The notes below the pieces were generated by a model. It was not told where the DNA came from. It did no database searches and was given only the letters and a program-made list of their open reading frames with translations. Positions 37,878 to 46,858 of a stretch of DNA of 64,000 nucleotides are shown here, one piece after another. The position numbers were made by a program, and so were the translations under genes. Source of the DNA: Stentor roeselii (Eukaryota; Ciliophora; Heterotrichea; Heterotrichida; Stentoridae); contig RSEH01000014.1 of NCBI GenBank assembly GCA_006503475.1, positions 124,001 through 188,000 on the forward strand, given 5' to 3'. Positions within the stretch are counted from its first letter, which is position 1, and every line of letters begins with the position of its first letter.

Positions 37878-39224
37878 ATGGAAAAGACGGTTGATGACTC
37901 GAGTCATGGGTTTTTTTTCGCTGCTGTTTTAAATGCGTTGATTAGATGTCAAGGATTTTGTGAACTTGTTTGTCCTTTTGAAAGTCATTGTCTGTGCCCG
38001 GCTTATAAACTTGCTCTGCAGGGACATTCGGAGGTCATTGCTTTGAAGGAGTTTTTGGATCTTGATGAAGTTATACCTGAGTTGAACTGGTTTTTAACCA
38101 AGCTATTAAATGTAAACCACAACTGTATCGAGCACCGTAATTTACCTTGCCTCGAAAAATGCATTTTTCATGCTTTTTTCTGCTTAAACGCGAATTCGAG
38201 GTTCACCTGCAAATTCGGACATGCATATGAAACCATGACAAGAGATGACTACCTGCCAATCTTCGAGCTCGAGCCTTCCAAGTACTTCCCCATTCTCCCT
38301 CCCACAGTAAAAGCAGCCTTGAAGCCTTCAGACAGTCTAATCTGTCCCTACAGCGGTAAAATAATCTCCCTCTACACCTCCTTCCCAAAAAGCCACTGCT
38401 TAACCTGCAACCAAGATTCCTGCACCGAGTCTATTTTCCTAGACAACCCTCCAAAAACGCTGATATTCACATTAAAACCCCTAAAATCCCTCAAAGATCT
38501 CGACAACCTAAGAATCTTCTCCAGTTTTCCCACATCTTTCAATTCAATCGAGCTGTTTACCAGTTCCACAAGTTGCAACTACTCTTTAGTCAGTTACGTG
38601 TTGAAAAACAAGGAAAATTTCATGAGTCTTTCTTACAGTCCCCAAAAAAAACTCTGGATTTTCGCTTCAGCCGGGGATAAAAGTGAAGACTCTCTTTTTG
38701 ACTCGATAGATAAATGCGTGATTGACGGTTTCGCTATAGTCGCTGTGATGTACTCGGAAAACAGCTACTCTTGTCCTGGTCTCAATGACCCGATGTGGCT
38801 TCACATTGAGAATAAAGTGATTAATCGTTACACCCTGGGCGGTAGAGCCACTGGGGTGTTAAAAAAACCGTATTTAAACCGGTATTGGACTTGTGCAGGG
38901 TGTAAAGAACTGAACTTCGGCGTTAAAATTTGTAGATGTTTGACAAGGTTCACTGTTAAACAACTCGGGTGGCCTTGTTTGTGTCTTAAACGTTCAGTTG
39001 AGGCACGTTGTGATTGTGGAGTGATTTTGACTAAGTGCTTTGGATGCAATGTTAATTATGTGAAATCGAAAAATAGCTCCTGGCCGTTGCGTTGTAGTAC
39101 TTGTGAGAAGTGGCTTTGTGTCATTTGTAAGAAGGAAAATATTTTGTTTTACCCTATCTGCAGCTTTTGCTTTAATCCTCATATGAACTTTGTGGATGAT
39201 TTAAAGAAATTTAGAAATGTTTAG
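37878..39224 (+). CDS. catalytically dead USP-like protein with Cys-rich C-terminus (448 aa)
   Basis: The fold pattern follows ubiquitin-specific proteases: an N-terminal Cys-box position, a central CLTCNQDSCTESIFLDNPPK, the strand KTLIFTLKPLKSLKDLDNLR, SIELF, and YSLVSYVLKNKENFMSLSYS then WIFASAGDKSEDSLFDSI. The catalytic Cys box (normally GNTCYLNS) reads SHGFFFAAVLNAL, and the His box (normally HY) reads NFMSLSY, so neither catalytic residue is present. The C-terminal 110 residues hold many CxxC/CxC pairs (WTCAGCKELNFGVKICRC; LRCSTCEKWLCVICK), likely zinc fingers. This resembles the inactive USP53/54 or plant USP-related proteins. It probably works as a ubiquitin-pathway adaptor. Its stop overlaps the stop of the convergent gene. 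Confidence 0.72.
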   Translation: MEKTVDDSSHGFFFAAVLNALIRCQGFCELVCPFESHCLCPAYKLALQGHSEVIALKEFLDLDEVIPELNWFLTKLLNVNHNCIEHRNLPCLEKCIFHAFFCLNANSRFTCKFGHAYETMTRDDYLPIFELEPSKYFPILPPTVKAALKPSDSLICPYSGKIISLYTSFPKSHCLTCNQDSCTESIFLDNPPKTLIFTLKPLKSLKDLDNLRIFSSFPTSFNSIELFTSSTSCNYSLVSYVLKNKENFMSLSYSPQKKLWIFASAGDKSEDSLFDSIDKCVIDGFAIVAVMYSENSYSCPGLNDPMWLHIENKVINRYTLGGRATGVLKKPYLNRYWTCAGCKELNFGVKICRCLTRFTVKQLGWPCLCLKRSVEARCDCGVILTKCFGCNVNYVKSKNSSWPLRCSTCEKWLCVICKKENILFYPICSFCFNPHMNFVDDLKKFRNV

Positions 39225-39634
39225 GTTAATTGATTTAGGTGGTGTCGAATGAATGAAAGGTATTTTTCTCGGTCTTTTGGAGTTGCTGATGAGGTGTTGA
39301 TGTAGATGAACTCTTCTGGGGAGGACAACAGACGGTCGATTAACTCGTCTTGGATGAACTTGTCGCCTCCTTGGTTTACTGCTTTCATTAGTTTTTCTAG
39401 GTTTATATTGTTTAGGTCTTCTGCAAGAGGGACTATTGTGTTTGGGTCTACTGCCTGGTAATTCTCTATTGATCGTTTGGAAATCTCGGATTTTCGCCAT
39501 TTGTTCATTGAGACTACAAAGGCTAGAAATGAAACTAATGAACCTGCTATTATCGCTGACTTTCCCATTCTTTCATGGCTTTCACCGTATAGAGGAAATC
39601 GATGACTGAACTTCCTAGTAAGAGTCCTAATCAT
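39221..39634 (-). CDS. small single-pass membrane protein, possibly mitochondrial (137 aa)
   Basis: N-terminus MIRTLTRKFSHRFPLYG is basic and lacks acidic residues, like a mitochondrial presequence. One hydrophobic segment follows at about 25-42 (SAIIAGSLVSFLAFVVSM). The remainder is soluble and helical (NNINLEKLMKAVNQGGDKFI). No named family recognised. It lies 21 bp after the DYRK stop on the same strand. Its own stop (TAA, 39223-39221) shares two bases with the TAG of the convergent USP-like gene. An alternative frame at 39201-39500 is Pro/Arg-rich and looks like a shadow. Confidence 0.65.
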   Translation of the reverse strand: MIRTLTRKFSHRFPLYGESHERMGKSAIIAGSLVSFLAFVVSMNKWRKSEISKRSIENYQAVDPNTIVPLAEDLNNINLEKLMKAVNQGGDKFIQDELIDRLLSSPEEFIYINTSSATPKDREKYLSFIRHHLNQLT

Positions 39635-39655
39635 ATAATAAAATTACATCCTACC

Positions 39656-41182
39656 TCAAAAATGAAAGCTAAACCTTCTAGACTCTCTCTCCAAATTCCT
39701 CGCCGCGCCTCCTCCTTTGATCCAAGGATGTTTCAAAGCCTCCTCAGCAGTGATCCTTTTCACAGGGTCCCACTGCAAGCAAAGCATAACAAAATCCTTA
39801 AAAAGTATTTCATCCTTTTCACTACCTTCAAATAATTCTTTAGAAGCAGGTTCAAGAATCTGTCCTCTTTTATTCTTGACAAGTTTAGGTTTAAAATCAT
39901 CATAAAAAAAGCAGCTTCTTCTCCTGGCCTTTTCCAAGACACTATCAGGAGGCAAGCCGATGACAGACATGATCCTAATAAGCTGGTCATGTTCATTTTC
40001 TCCAGTGAACAACGCACGTCCGGTAAAAAGTTCAACTAAAATGCATCCAAAAGACCAGATATCGATTTTATTATCATACCCAGCTCCTAAAATCACTTCT
40101 GGAGCGCGGTAGTACCTGCTCTGCAAATAACTACAAAGTGGGTTGGAATATCTTATCGCTGATCCCAAATCAATCACTTTAATGCCACTTTTTCCTTCAT
40201 TTTTCAACAAAATATTCTCAAGTTTCAAGTCACTATGAGTAAGTCCAAGATTATGCAAATGTCTTAAAGCGACAAGAGTTTGCAACGCGATTCTTTTAAT
40301 CAAATTCAAGTTCATTCCTTTAAAGTTGTTTTTTCTGAGAAACTGGTACAGGTTGAGACTGAGCAGTTCAAATGAAATGCATAAATGACTGCGAAATTCA
40401 AAACATTGCAGCATCCTGACCAAATTTTTACTGTCATCCAGGTCTTCCCCGTTGATTTCTTCTAAATTTTTTATCTCATTTTCGCCTTGTCTACGGATTT
40501 TGGAGTTTTTCCTCAAAATCTTGACAGCGACGTAAATATCTCGTTTGTAGTCCAAACACTTGTAAACATGTCCAAAAGTCCCTTTTCCCAGTAATTCAAT
40601 GACTTCATAGCGAAACGCCAGATGATCTCCGATGACTACTTTATAAACTCCGTTTTCATCTTCGAAGTCTTTTGAAAGTTTTTCGATTTTGTTTCCAAAG
40701 AAATAAACCAACTCATATTTGACGATTTCTTTCTTTTCTACCTCAGTCAAGTAGTCAGAGTATAGAAGACAGGCTTGTGTTCCGGTCATCGGAAGTCGAA
40801 AGCGGATTTTGTAGTTTGAGTCTTCGTTTCGACGACTTTGCATTATGCTTCGAGGAGATAAACTCCCTGATCTTGAAAGGACAGGCGTCGGTGAATAACC
40901 TCGGTCTTTGGGAAGACTGTACTTTGCATGGAAACTTGAATTAAACGGAGAGTTTTGTGATGAGGACTGGTTTTCTTTTTGGATCCCGGGCGAGTCTGGG
41001 ATCTGGTCTTCGGGCTCGTTCAGGGTCACGTCTTCGTAAATCGTCGTCAGGACTTTTAGCTTTGACTGCTTTGCCTTGAAGAAAAAAGTTTTTGCTTTGT
41101 CCTCGGTTGGGTGTTTTGATAAAAATTGGAATATCCGCTTACTTGCTACCTGCTTTTTTAAATTTGGAATGGTTTCGCTCAT
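39656..41182 (-). CDS. DYRK-family dual-specificity kinase (508 aa)
   Basis: A disordered N-terminus of about 110 residues precedes a DYRK-homology stretch (FRLPMTGTQACLLYSDYLTE then VEKKEIVKYELVYFFG) and the kinase domain at about 185-495. Motifs: GKGTFGHVYKCLD, VAVKILRKN, catalytic THSDLKLENILL (DYRKs usually HCDLKPEN), VIDLGSA in place of DFG-type DFGSS, and activation loop YLQSRYYRAPEVILGAGYD with the autophosphorylated Tyr of the YxQSR motif intact. The Cys-to-Ser and Pro-to-Leu changes in the catalytic loop are tolerated positions. Closest in style to DYRK2/Pom1-type class II kinases, which act in growth and polarity; the exact class is inferred. Confidence 0.92.
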   Translation of the reverse strand: MSETIPNLKKQVASKRIFQFLSKHPTEDKAKTFFFKAKQSKLKVLTTIYEDVTLNEPEDQIPDSPGIQKENQSSSQNSPFNSSFHAKYSLPKDRGYSPTPVLSRSGSLSPRSIMQSRRNEDSNYKIRFRLPMTGTQACLLYSDYLTEVEKKEIVKYELVYFFGNKIEKLSKDFEDENGVYKVVIGDHLAFRYEVIELLGKGTFGHVYKCLDYKRDIYVAVKILRKNSKIRRQGENEIKNLEEINGEDLDDSKNLVRMLQCFEFRSHLCISFELLSLNLYQFLRKNNFKGMNLNLIKRIALQTLVALRHLHNLGLTHSDLKLENILLKNEGKSGIKVIDLGSAIRYSNPLCSYLQSRYYRAPEVILGAGYDNKIDIWSFGCILVELFTGRALFTGENEHDQLIRIMSVIGLPPDSVLEKARRRSCFFYDDFKPKLVKNKRGQILEPASKELFEGSEKDEILFKDFVMLCLQWDPVKRITAEEALKHPWIKGGGAARNLERESRRFSFHF

Positions 41183-41404
41183 TCAAATTTTATAATAAGC
41201 TTTGGCAAGAATGATTAGGGAAATTGAAAGAGGAGTTTCAGTTGGGTTGATTGATTTATTGAGGACAAATAGATATAATTTAAAGATTTATAAAAAGTCA
41301 AGAATTTAATTCTCACTTGATTCTGGTATTTTCCAATAAGTCTATGATTTGATGACAACAAAACTAGATTCAATTAAAATAAATCATTAATCATACCCTT
41401 AAAA

Positions 41405-42853
41405 CTATTTCTTCTCTTCATCCCCTGATAACGACTCTTCTTTAGGAAACCAATTCAAACCCTTAAGCTTTTCTTGAGCAGTTCTAGATCTCGGAGATTT
41501 CCAAATAACAGCAACAGCTTCCTGTATTTTTTCCTTTTCAATCATAGCCTTGATCGCAGTATCTCTAGCAGTATAAATCTGGCGTTCACGAGCCATTTTA
41601 TACTCATCAATCCTGGAGTACTTTTCTAAAGTCTTTTGAAGACTTTTCGAGTTTTTATTTCCCTAAATGACTTTTACAAACCTCCTCTTAGCCCTTTGAA
41701 CCTTGATGAGACATTCCAAGTCTTTCAGTCTTTTCATTTCTTTTCGAAACATCATCTCTTCATTGACCCTTGACTGTCTTTCACTGAAGTTTTTTTGAGC
41801 TCTTACATAATCTTTTTCAGTACTTCTTGACTTTAAAATAAAGTCTTGCTCGACTTTTCTTATTCTTTCTAAAGCTTCGTTTCGCTTTTTATCAAAAATT
41901 TCTTTTCTTTTCGAGAGCTTTTTATTGATTTCTTCCTCGGTTCGTTCTCGGTGCTGCTTGACGATTTCGTGTTTATCGACGAGTTTCTTTAAAAGTTCAA
42001 CTTCATTCGACTTTCGAAGGTTTTCAAGACGACTTTGGACCCTTTCGAATTGATCTTGGAACTTTAAAGTCCTTCCTACTTTTTCCTGTATTGCTTCAAC
42101 ATGAATTTCTTCTGACTTTTGTATTTTATTTTGAAATTTCTCTAATTTTAAGGCAATTGCATCTTCGAACATCTGGTCTTGAGTCATTTTCTTGCCTTGG
42201 ATTTCTTCATATTTCTTTTGATACTGTTCTTCCTTCATTTTCATTCGGAATTTCTTGTTTTTTTCATTTAAAATCTCTCTATTAAGATGTTCTTTCATTG
42301 ATTTCGAGAACTTTTCACCCATCATTTTCTGTGACCTGACCTGTTCTCCTTGAATTTTTCTAAGATTAGCTTCTTGTTTATCTTTACATTTTTTGAAAAC
42401 ATCTTTATAGTTCTTTTTTTCGACATATTCGAAGTTTTCTTGACTTTCAACAGGTTTTTTTGCTTTTTTCGGAGAAACAACGTCGAAAGCTGAGAGAGTT
42501 TTTTTGAGTACTTCTTGTTCTTTTCGATATAAATTTTTTTTGATATCGACCAGGTTTTTCTGAGATGAAGTGCTTTCAGTGAGATTAAGCAAAGTCGTTT
42601 TCGACTCTCCTGGAATAAGCGTGATATGTTTTTTCTTGAGTAGCTCTCTTATTTCAGTAACTGCATTTTTAAGCATCTTGTTGTAGTGGTCGAATCTCAG
42701 TTTTTGAATCTCTTGGCCAATGCGAGGATCGGCAAAGTCTTCGAAGTTCCTGATTTTCAGTTACTTGACGATGAGTTCTTCTTTCACGATTCCCAAGTCC
42801 TGCATCGCAGAGACGACGCGGAGGTTTTCTAGGTCCAAGGCGTAATTTACCAT
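41405..42853 (-). CDS. three-exon coiled-coil protein (472 aa)
   Basis: Exons 42765-42853, 41678-42749 and 41405-41662 join across two 15-nt introns into a 472-residue frame starting MVNYALDLENLRVVSAMQDL. The first 70 residues look folded (NFEDFADPRIGQEIQKLRFD). The middle is Lys/Glu/Gln/Arg-rich coiled coil (EKFSKSMKEHLNREILNEKN). The C-terminal exon adds KNSKSLQKTLEKYSRIDEYK and MARERQIYTARDTAIKAMIE. Charged coiled-coil proteins of this size are frequent in ciliary or cortical structures; the family is not recognised. The start lies 13 bp after the stop of the DHHC gene. Confidence 0.82.
41663..41677 (-). other. 15-nt intron 2 of the coiled-coil gene
   Basis: GTAAAAGTCATTTAG on the minus strand, phase 0, A at position 10. 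Confidence 0.9.
42750..42764 (-). other. 15-nt intron 1 of the coiled-coil gene
   Basis: GTAACTGAAAATCAG on the minus strand; joins codon AA|G. A at position 10. Confidence 0.9.
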
Positions 42854-42866
42854 TATTACAAATGAG

Positions 42867-43667
42867 TTATAAGTTTTGAGACCTTGTACTATTCATCACT
42901 ACGCAGTCCATGTAAAAGTCTTCTAAAACTTCCACTTTTTCAGGTTTATTTGATTTAGGAACAGGAAAAAACCACTCAATGCTAAATTCACCTCCAAAGA
43001 CCTCTGCGATATTTTGACTGAATTTTCTCTAAATAAAACTCACCCTAGCGAATTTTCTGCCTTGAAGTTGATCAATTTGAGAGATATTGTAAAAAATCAC
43101 GAAAAACTGATCTTTCAAGCTGATTCCACAGAGAGATAAGAAAAAAAAACACCAGAGTAACAAGACTATGAAAAAAAATGAAGGAAAAGTCACTCCACCC
43201 AGTGTTTTCAATGGAAAGTTCTCTGAGAGCAGCCAGAGGATAGTGATTGTGATGAACCAGAGAAGAAGAAGAAGTGTGTAGAATGAGAAAAGGATGAAAG
43301 CTTTTTGGTTCTTGAAGCCAACGCAGTTGTTGATCCATTGACAGTGATGGTCCATGTTTTGGATGCATTTTCCGCAGGTCTTGCAGTGATGTGCTCGAGG
43401 CGGTTTTGAGATTTCGCAGACTGGGCAGGTTAAACTTGTGCCTAGAAGGGTTTCTGAGGACTCTGAGATGTAACCTGGATTTGATAGCATTGAGCTTAGG
43501 TGGCAGGATAGGGATAAAATGCACAGGGATATGAATAGAGACTTGTGTAGGTGGTAATCGTCTTTTAATGAAGGAATGATTTCGAATGTTGCTAGGTATA
43601 TGTAGAGGGCGTAACTTAAGTAGACTAGTAACACTGAAAACAACCCGCAAGGGTCTAAAACCAGCAT
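42867..43667 (-). CDS. DHHC-type palmitoyltransferase (261 aa)
   Basis: Exons 43044-43667 and 42867-43028. Protein S-acyltransferase of membranes. Four hydrophobic segments: LFSVLLVYLSYALYIYLATF, LFISLCILSLSCHLSSML, then after the zinc-binding core FILFSFYTLLLLLWFITITI and FPSFFFIVLLLWCFFFLSL. The cysteine-rich core is CPVCEISKPPRAHHCKTCGK then CIQNMDHHCQWINNCVGF, with catalytic DHHC. Without splicing the frame stops right after KFAR. The 15-nt intron restores a C-terminus containing SQNIAEVFGGEF, the conserved PaCCT-like N...VFG motif of the family, which strongly supports the splice. Substrate unknown. Confidence 0.93.
43029..43043 (-). other. 15-nt intron (GTGA donor) in the DHHC gene
   Basis: GTGAGTTTTATTTAG on the minus strand, phase 0, A at position 10. 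Needed to recover the family's C-terminal motif. Confidence 0.9.
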
Positions 43668-43828
43668 TTTTATGAAAATTTAAGGTGAGTTGTTAGGTTT
43701 TATTCACTGCAGTTCCAGAGTTTTTAATCAACTTTATTAACAGTTCTAAATTAATCAAAGTGATTTAATTTGTTTAAAATCACTTTCGGGATATCTCTCT
43801 CTCGTTATTATTTAAAATCTAAACCAAT

Positions 43829-46570
43829 CTAGTTATTTTTATTATCTTCAATTTGTCTAATCAACCATTTTCTCAACTCAATAGAGGCGTCTTTGCTAGA
43901 GTCTTTCAACTTCAGGAAGTATTGATTCGGGTCAATCCTTAAAAATCTGGCGAAATTCGTAAAAACTTCTTCTTCTTTGCCCAGAGAGCACAAGGCAGTT
44001 TGCATAACCCGATGAAGATTAACCAGTTCTCCTACAGCGGCAACTACATCAGGATTGATCTGCAAGACTTTCTTCCTGACAAGTAGCTCTTCTGTGATCT
44101 GCCATCCCACTTGGATTATTTCTTCACAAACTTTCATCAATGGCACATTCCACAGCCTTTCAATCATTTTTGAGAGGGTTAAAAGAGCTAGCTTTGGGTT
44201 GAGGCTTTCAATGAAATTGCAGGCCATAATCCCTAAATAAGCCGGCAATTCAATAACCTGCTCAAAGAAAAAGAATTCAGGGACTTGAGCCAGCAACGCA
44301 TCAAGCAACTTGACCAGAGACCGTCTTGCAACAATAACCGACTGTGAGTTATCCGAGATAGTTTCACTCGGAGCAGGTATGCTTCGAATGAGGTTGATAA
44401 TAAAAGACCTGATCTCATCCAAAGGCAGACAATTCTGAGAGTTACCTTTAAACTTATTGCAGCAATTTGAAATAATATTAAAAAACTGGTCAATTGTTTC
44501 TAGAGTTACTTTACCCGTCAAGTAAATAATCCCCTTACTTATAAAGTCACTTCCCTTCACTTCAAGAGTATCAACAACTTTCTGCATGAGCAAACAAATA
44601 ATCTTCATTTTCTCTGGACTATCTGGCATGTCCACAGCTTGATTCATGACGACTGACAAGGTCTGTGTTAATTTTTCTACAAGTTCAGGTCTAACCACAT
44701 CATTAAATCCAGAAAGTATTTCAGTAAACATGTTCACAGCAGCATGTCCTCCAGTGTTTATAACCAAATCACATAAACTGCTAAACAATCGGCTTTGAGA
44801 AGCAGGCTCGATGTTTTTATTCCCAACAAGTAACCCAATTGTCTTGAAGAGATGATTCGAACTGTCCCCAGAGACCCCGCGGTTAAGAATTTTCATTATT
44901 TGTTGAAGAACAGGCTCTACAAATACGACAAGAATTTTGCAGTTCTTTATTGCAAGACGATAAAGCATGTAAATACTATGTCTTTGTGTTTCACTCTCTG
45001 AACTCTCGAGATTTGTTAGAAAATGTTGAAGAGCTGTTGGGAAAATATCTGGAAAATGGTCGAATAATGTAGAGTACCTTACAATATCCTCTAAGTACAT
45101 CTTAATCACGATATTTTTACCTGGTATAGGAAAAGTGATGATTTTTTTTAGGAGTAAAGTGAAAACATTTTCAGTTCTCAGCAACTCGCCGAGGTTCTTC
45201 ACTTTTTCAGCGAAATGAAAAAGAAGAAAATAAAGAAGTTCAATTTGTTCATTTGTAGAAGATGGAGACAAGATAGTTGAATATCTGCTTAGCTCATCTA
45301 AAACAACTTCTTTCGACCCAGGAAGTTCCAGAGTATGTTTGAAGATATCAACAAGTTCAGCCCGGTACTTGTAAAACAAGTCCTCTTCATCAGAGTTCTC
45401 AGGTCCCACATGTTCAAAAGGCGGAAGAGTGGCTCTGGTCATCAGCACACTTCGAATCTTACTCACTAAAGACAACTCATGTTCAGTCAAACTCAAAGGC
45501 GGTTCATGATTTTCCTTATTTCTTAAAAGTCTTATAAACTTGCTAAACATCCCGAAAACAGCTCCTGAAATCGAAGGGTCTTCCTAAATAAATTCTACAT
45601 GATTCAAACATTTCAAACCCGAGTCAAAAACAATCTGAAGCTCAGGAGTCTCGTCAAGGTCCAGAAGATGTTCTCCTAACGAATCCAGAAAAATAGACAT
45701 CGTTTTAGGAAGGTCAGAAAGCATATCAAAAGACTCAAAACTGAAATTTCTAACGAAGTCTAAAAGGTTTAACTGTTGAATCACTTGCAACTTTTTATTA
45801 GGATCCATTTTTTTATTGACAAGGCTGTCGATGCACTGCAAGGCTGGAACTTGGGTGCTTTCAATTTTCAGGTATTCACAAAAGTAAGGAAAAAAGGCAA
45901 GTGTGACTTCAAGTGGTATCCAAGAAATATACGCAGTCATTACTTTTAAAGTCCCAGAAACTAAAGACTGGTCTTGACTCGCAAGGATTTCTCTCCAAAT
46001 CTCAGCAGCCTGGTTCAAGACACCTTCTCTCATCGCGTCCTTCAAAGCATTCGACTTGCACAGCTGCTCTTGAGTCATCGACCCAAGTTCTTCTGTGAAT
46101 TCTTCACTAAAGACTTTCAAAACAGATAAAAAAAGTTTGACGTATTCAGGACCTGTCTTTATTTTTTGCATTAAAAGTGAAAAGGCTGAAGGCCAGATAG
46201 TGGGAAAGTCTTCTTGAATCACTCTGACATAAAGTACGGCAAATTTGTTTAAAATACTGATGTGGACTTGTAGGATGTCTATTCGGGTTTCTAGAATTGA
46301 TGAGAGGAAGGAATGAAGCTCCATGCGACTTTCTATTGGGAAGGAAGGGTAAAACTTTCGGATTTGCTCTTCTAAGGCTTGGAAGTACCAGAAGTAAAGG
46401 TTTAGGCTTTGTTTTGCCTCGTTTGATAACTCTGAGATCTTTTGCATCGCGAATTTGTAGAAGAAAGGGTCTTGCTTTGCAAGCTCTGTTAAGGACATTG
46501 CTGATTTTTTCACGTGCTCTGGTTGTCTTGGGTCAAATAGAACTGAGATCGCTTGCTCTATTGATGCCAT
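43829..46570 (-). CDS. XPOT: exportin-T, nuclear tRNA export receptor (908 aa)
   Basis: Exons 45599-46570 and 43829-45583 join across a 15-nt intron into a 908-residue HEAT-repeat karyopherin, close to the usual family length of about 960. Exportin-T features include the N-terminal importin-beta-like region (FYKFAMQKISELSNEAKQSL; ESRMELHSFLSSILETRID), the signature FAVLYVRVIQEDFPTIWPSA, and EEDLFYKYRAELVDIFKHTL. Exportin-T binds mature tRNA and RanGTP in the nucleus and carries tRNA to the cytoplasm. The first exon alone would give a 328-residue fragment. Assignment to exportin-T rather than exportin-1/5 rests on the FPTIWP region and the YRxxL block. Confidence 0.87.
45584..45598 (-). other. 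15-nt intron (GTAG donor) in exportin-T
   Basis: GTAGAATTTATTTAG on the minus strand, phase 0, A at position 10. Confidence 0.9.
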
Positions 46571-46858
46571 TTATATTGGGCTTGATTAGGAATGGTCTTG
46601 GGAATAGTTGGGATCGGAATGGATGAAGAATTGGGATTCAATTTTTTTAGATGAAAAATTGAGAAATATTGTTTTGTGGATTTTTAAGGAAAATTATTAG
46701 ATGGAAGTGGATTCGATGATATTTTAGGGCTTTTTAAAGTTTATGGTATTATAAAATTTTTTAAGCAATGCTTTGCACTTCTTTATGTATTATACTACCT
46801 CAAAATGATTGTAAATCTACACAGCATGGCAAACTCCATCAATGATTAGTTTAAATAA

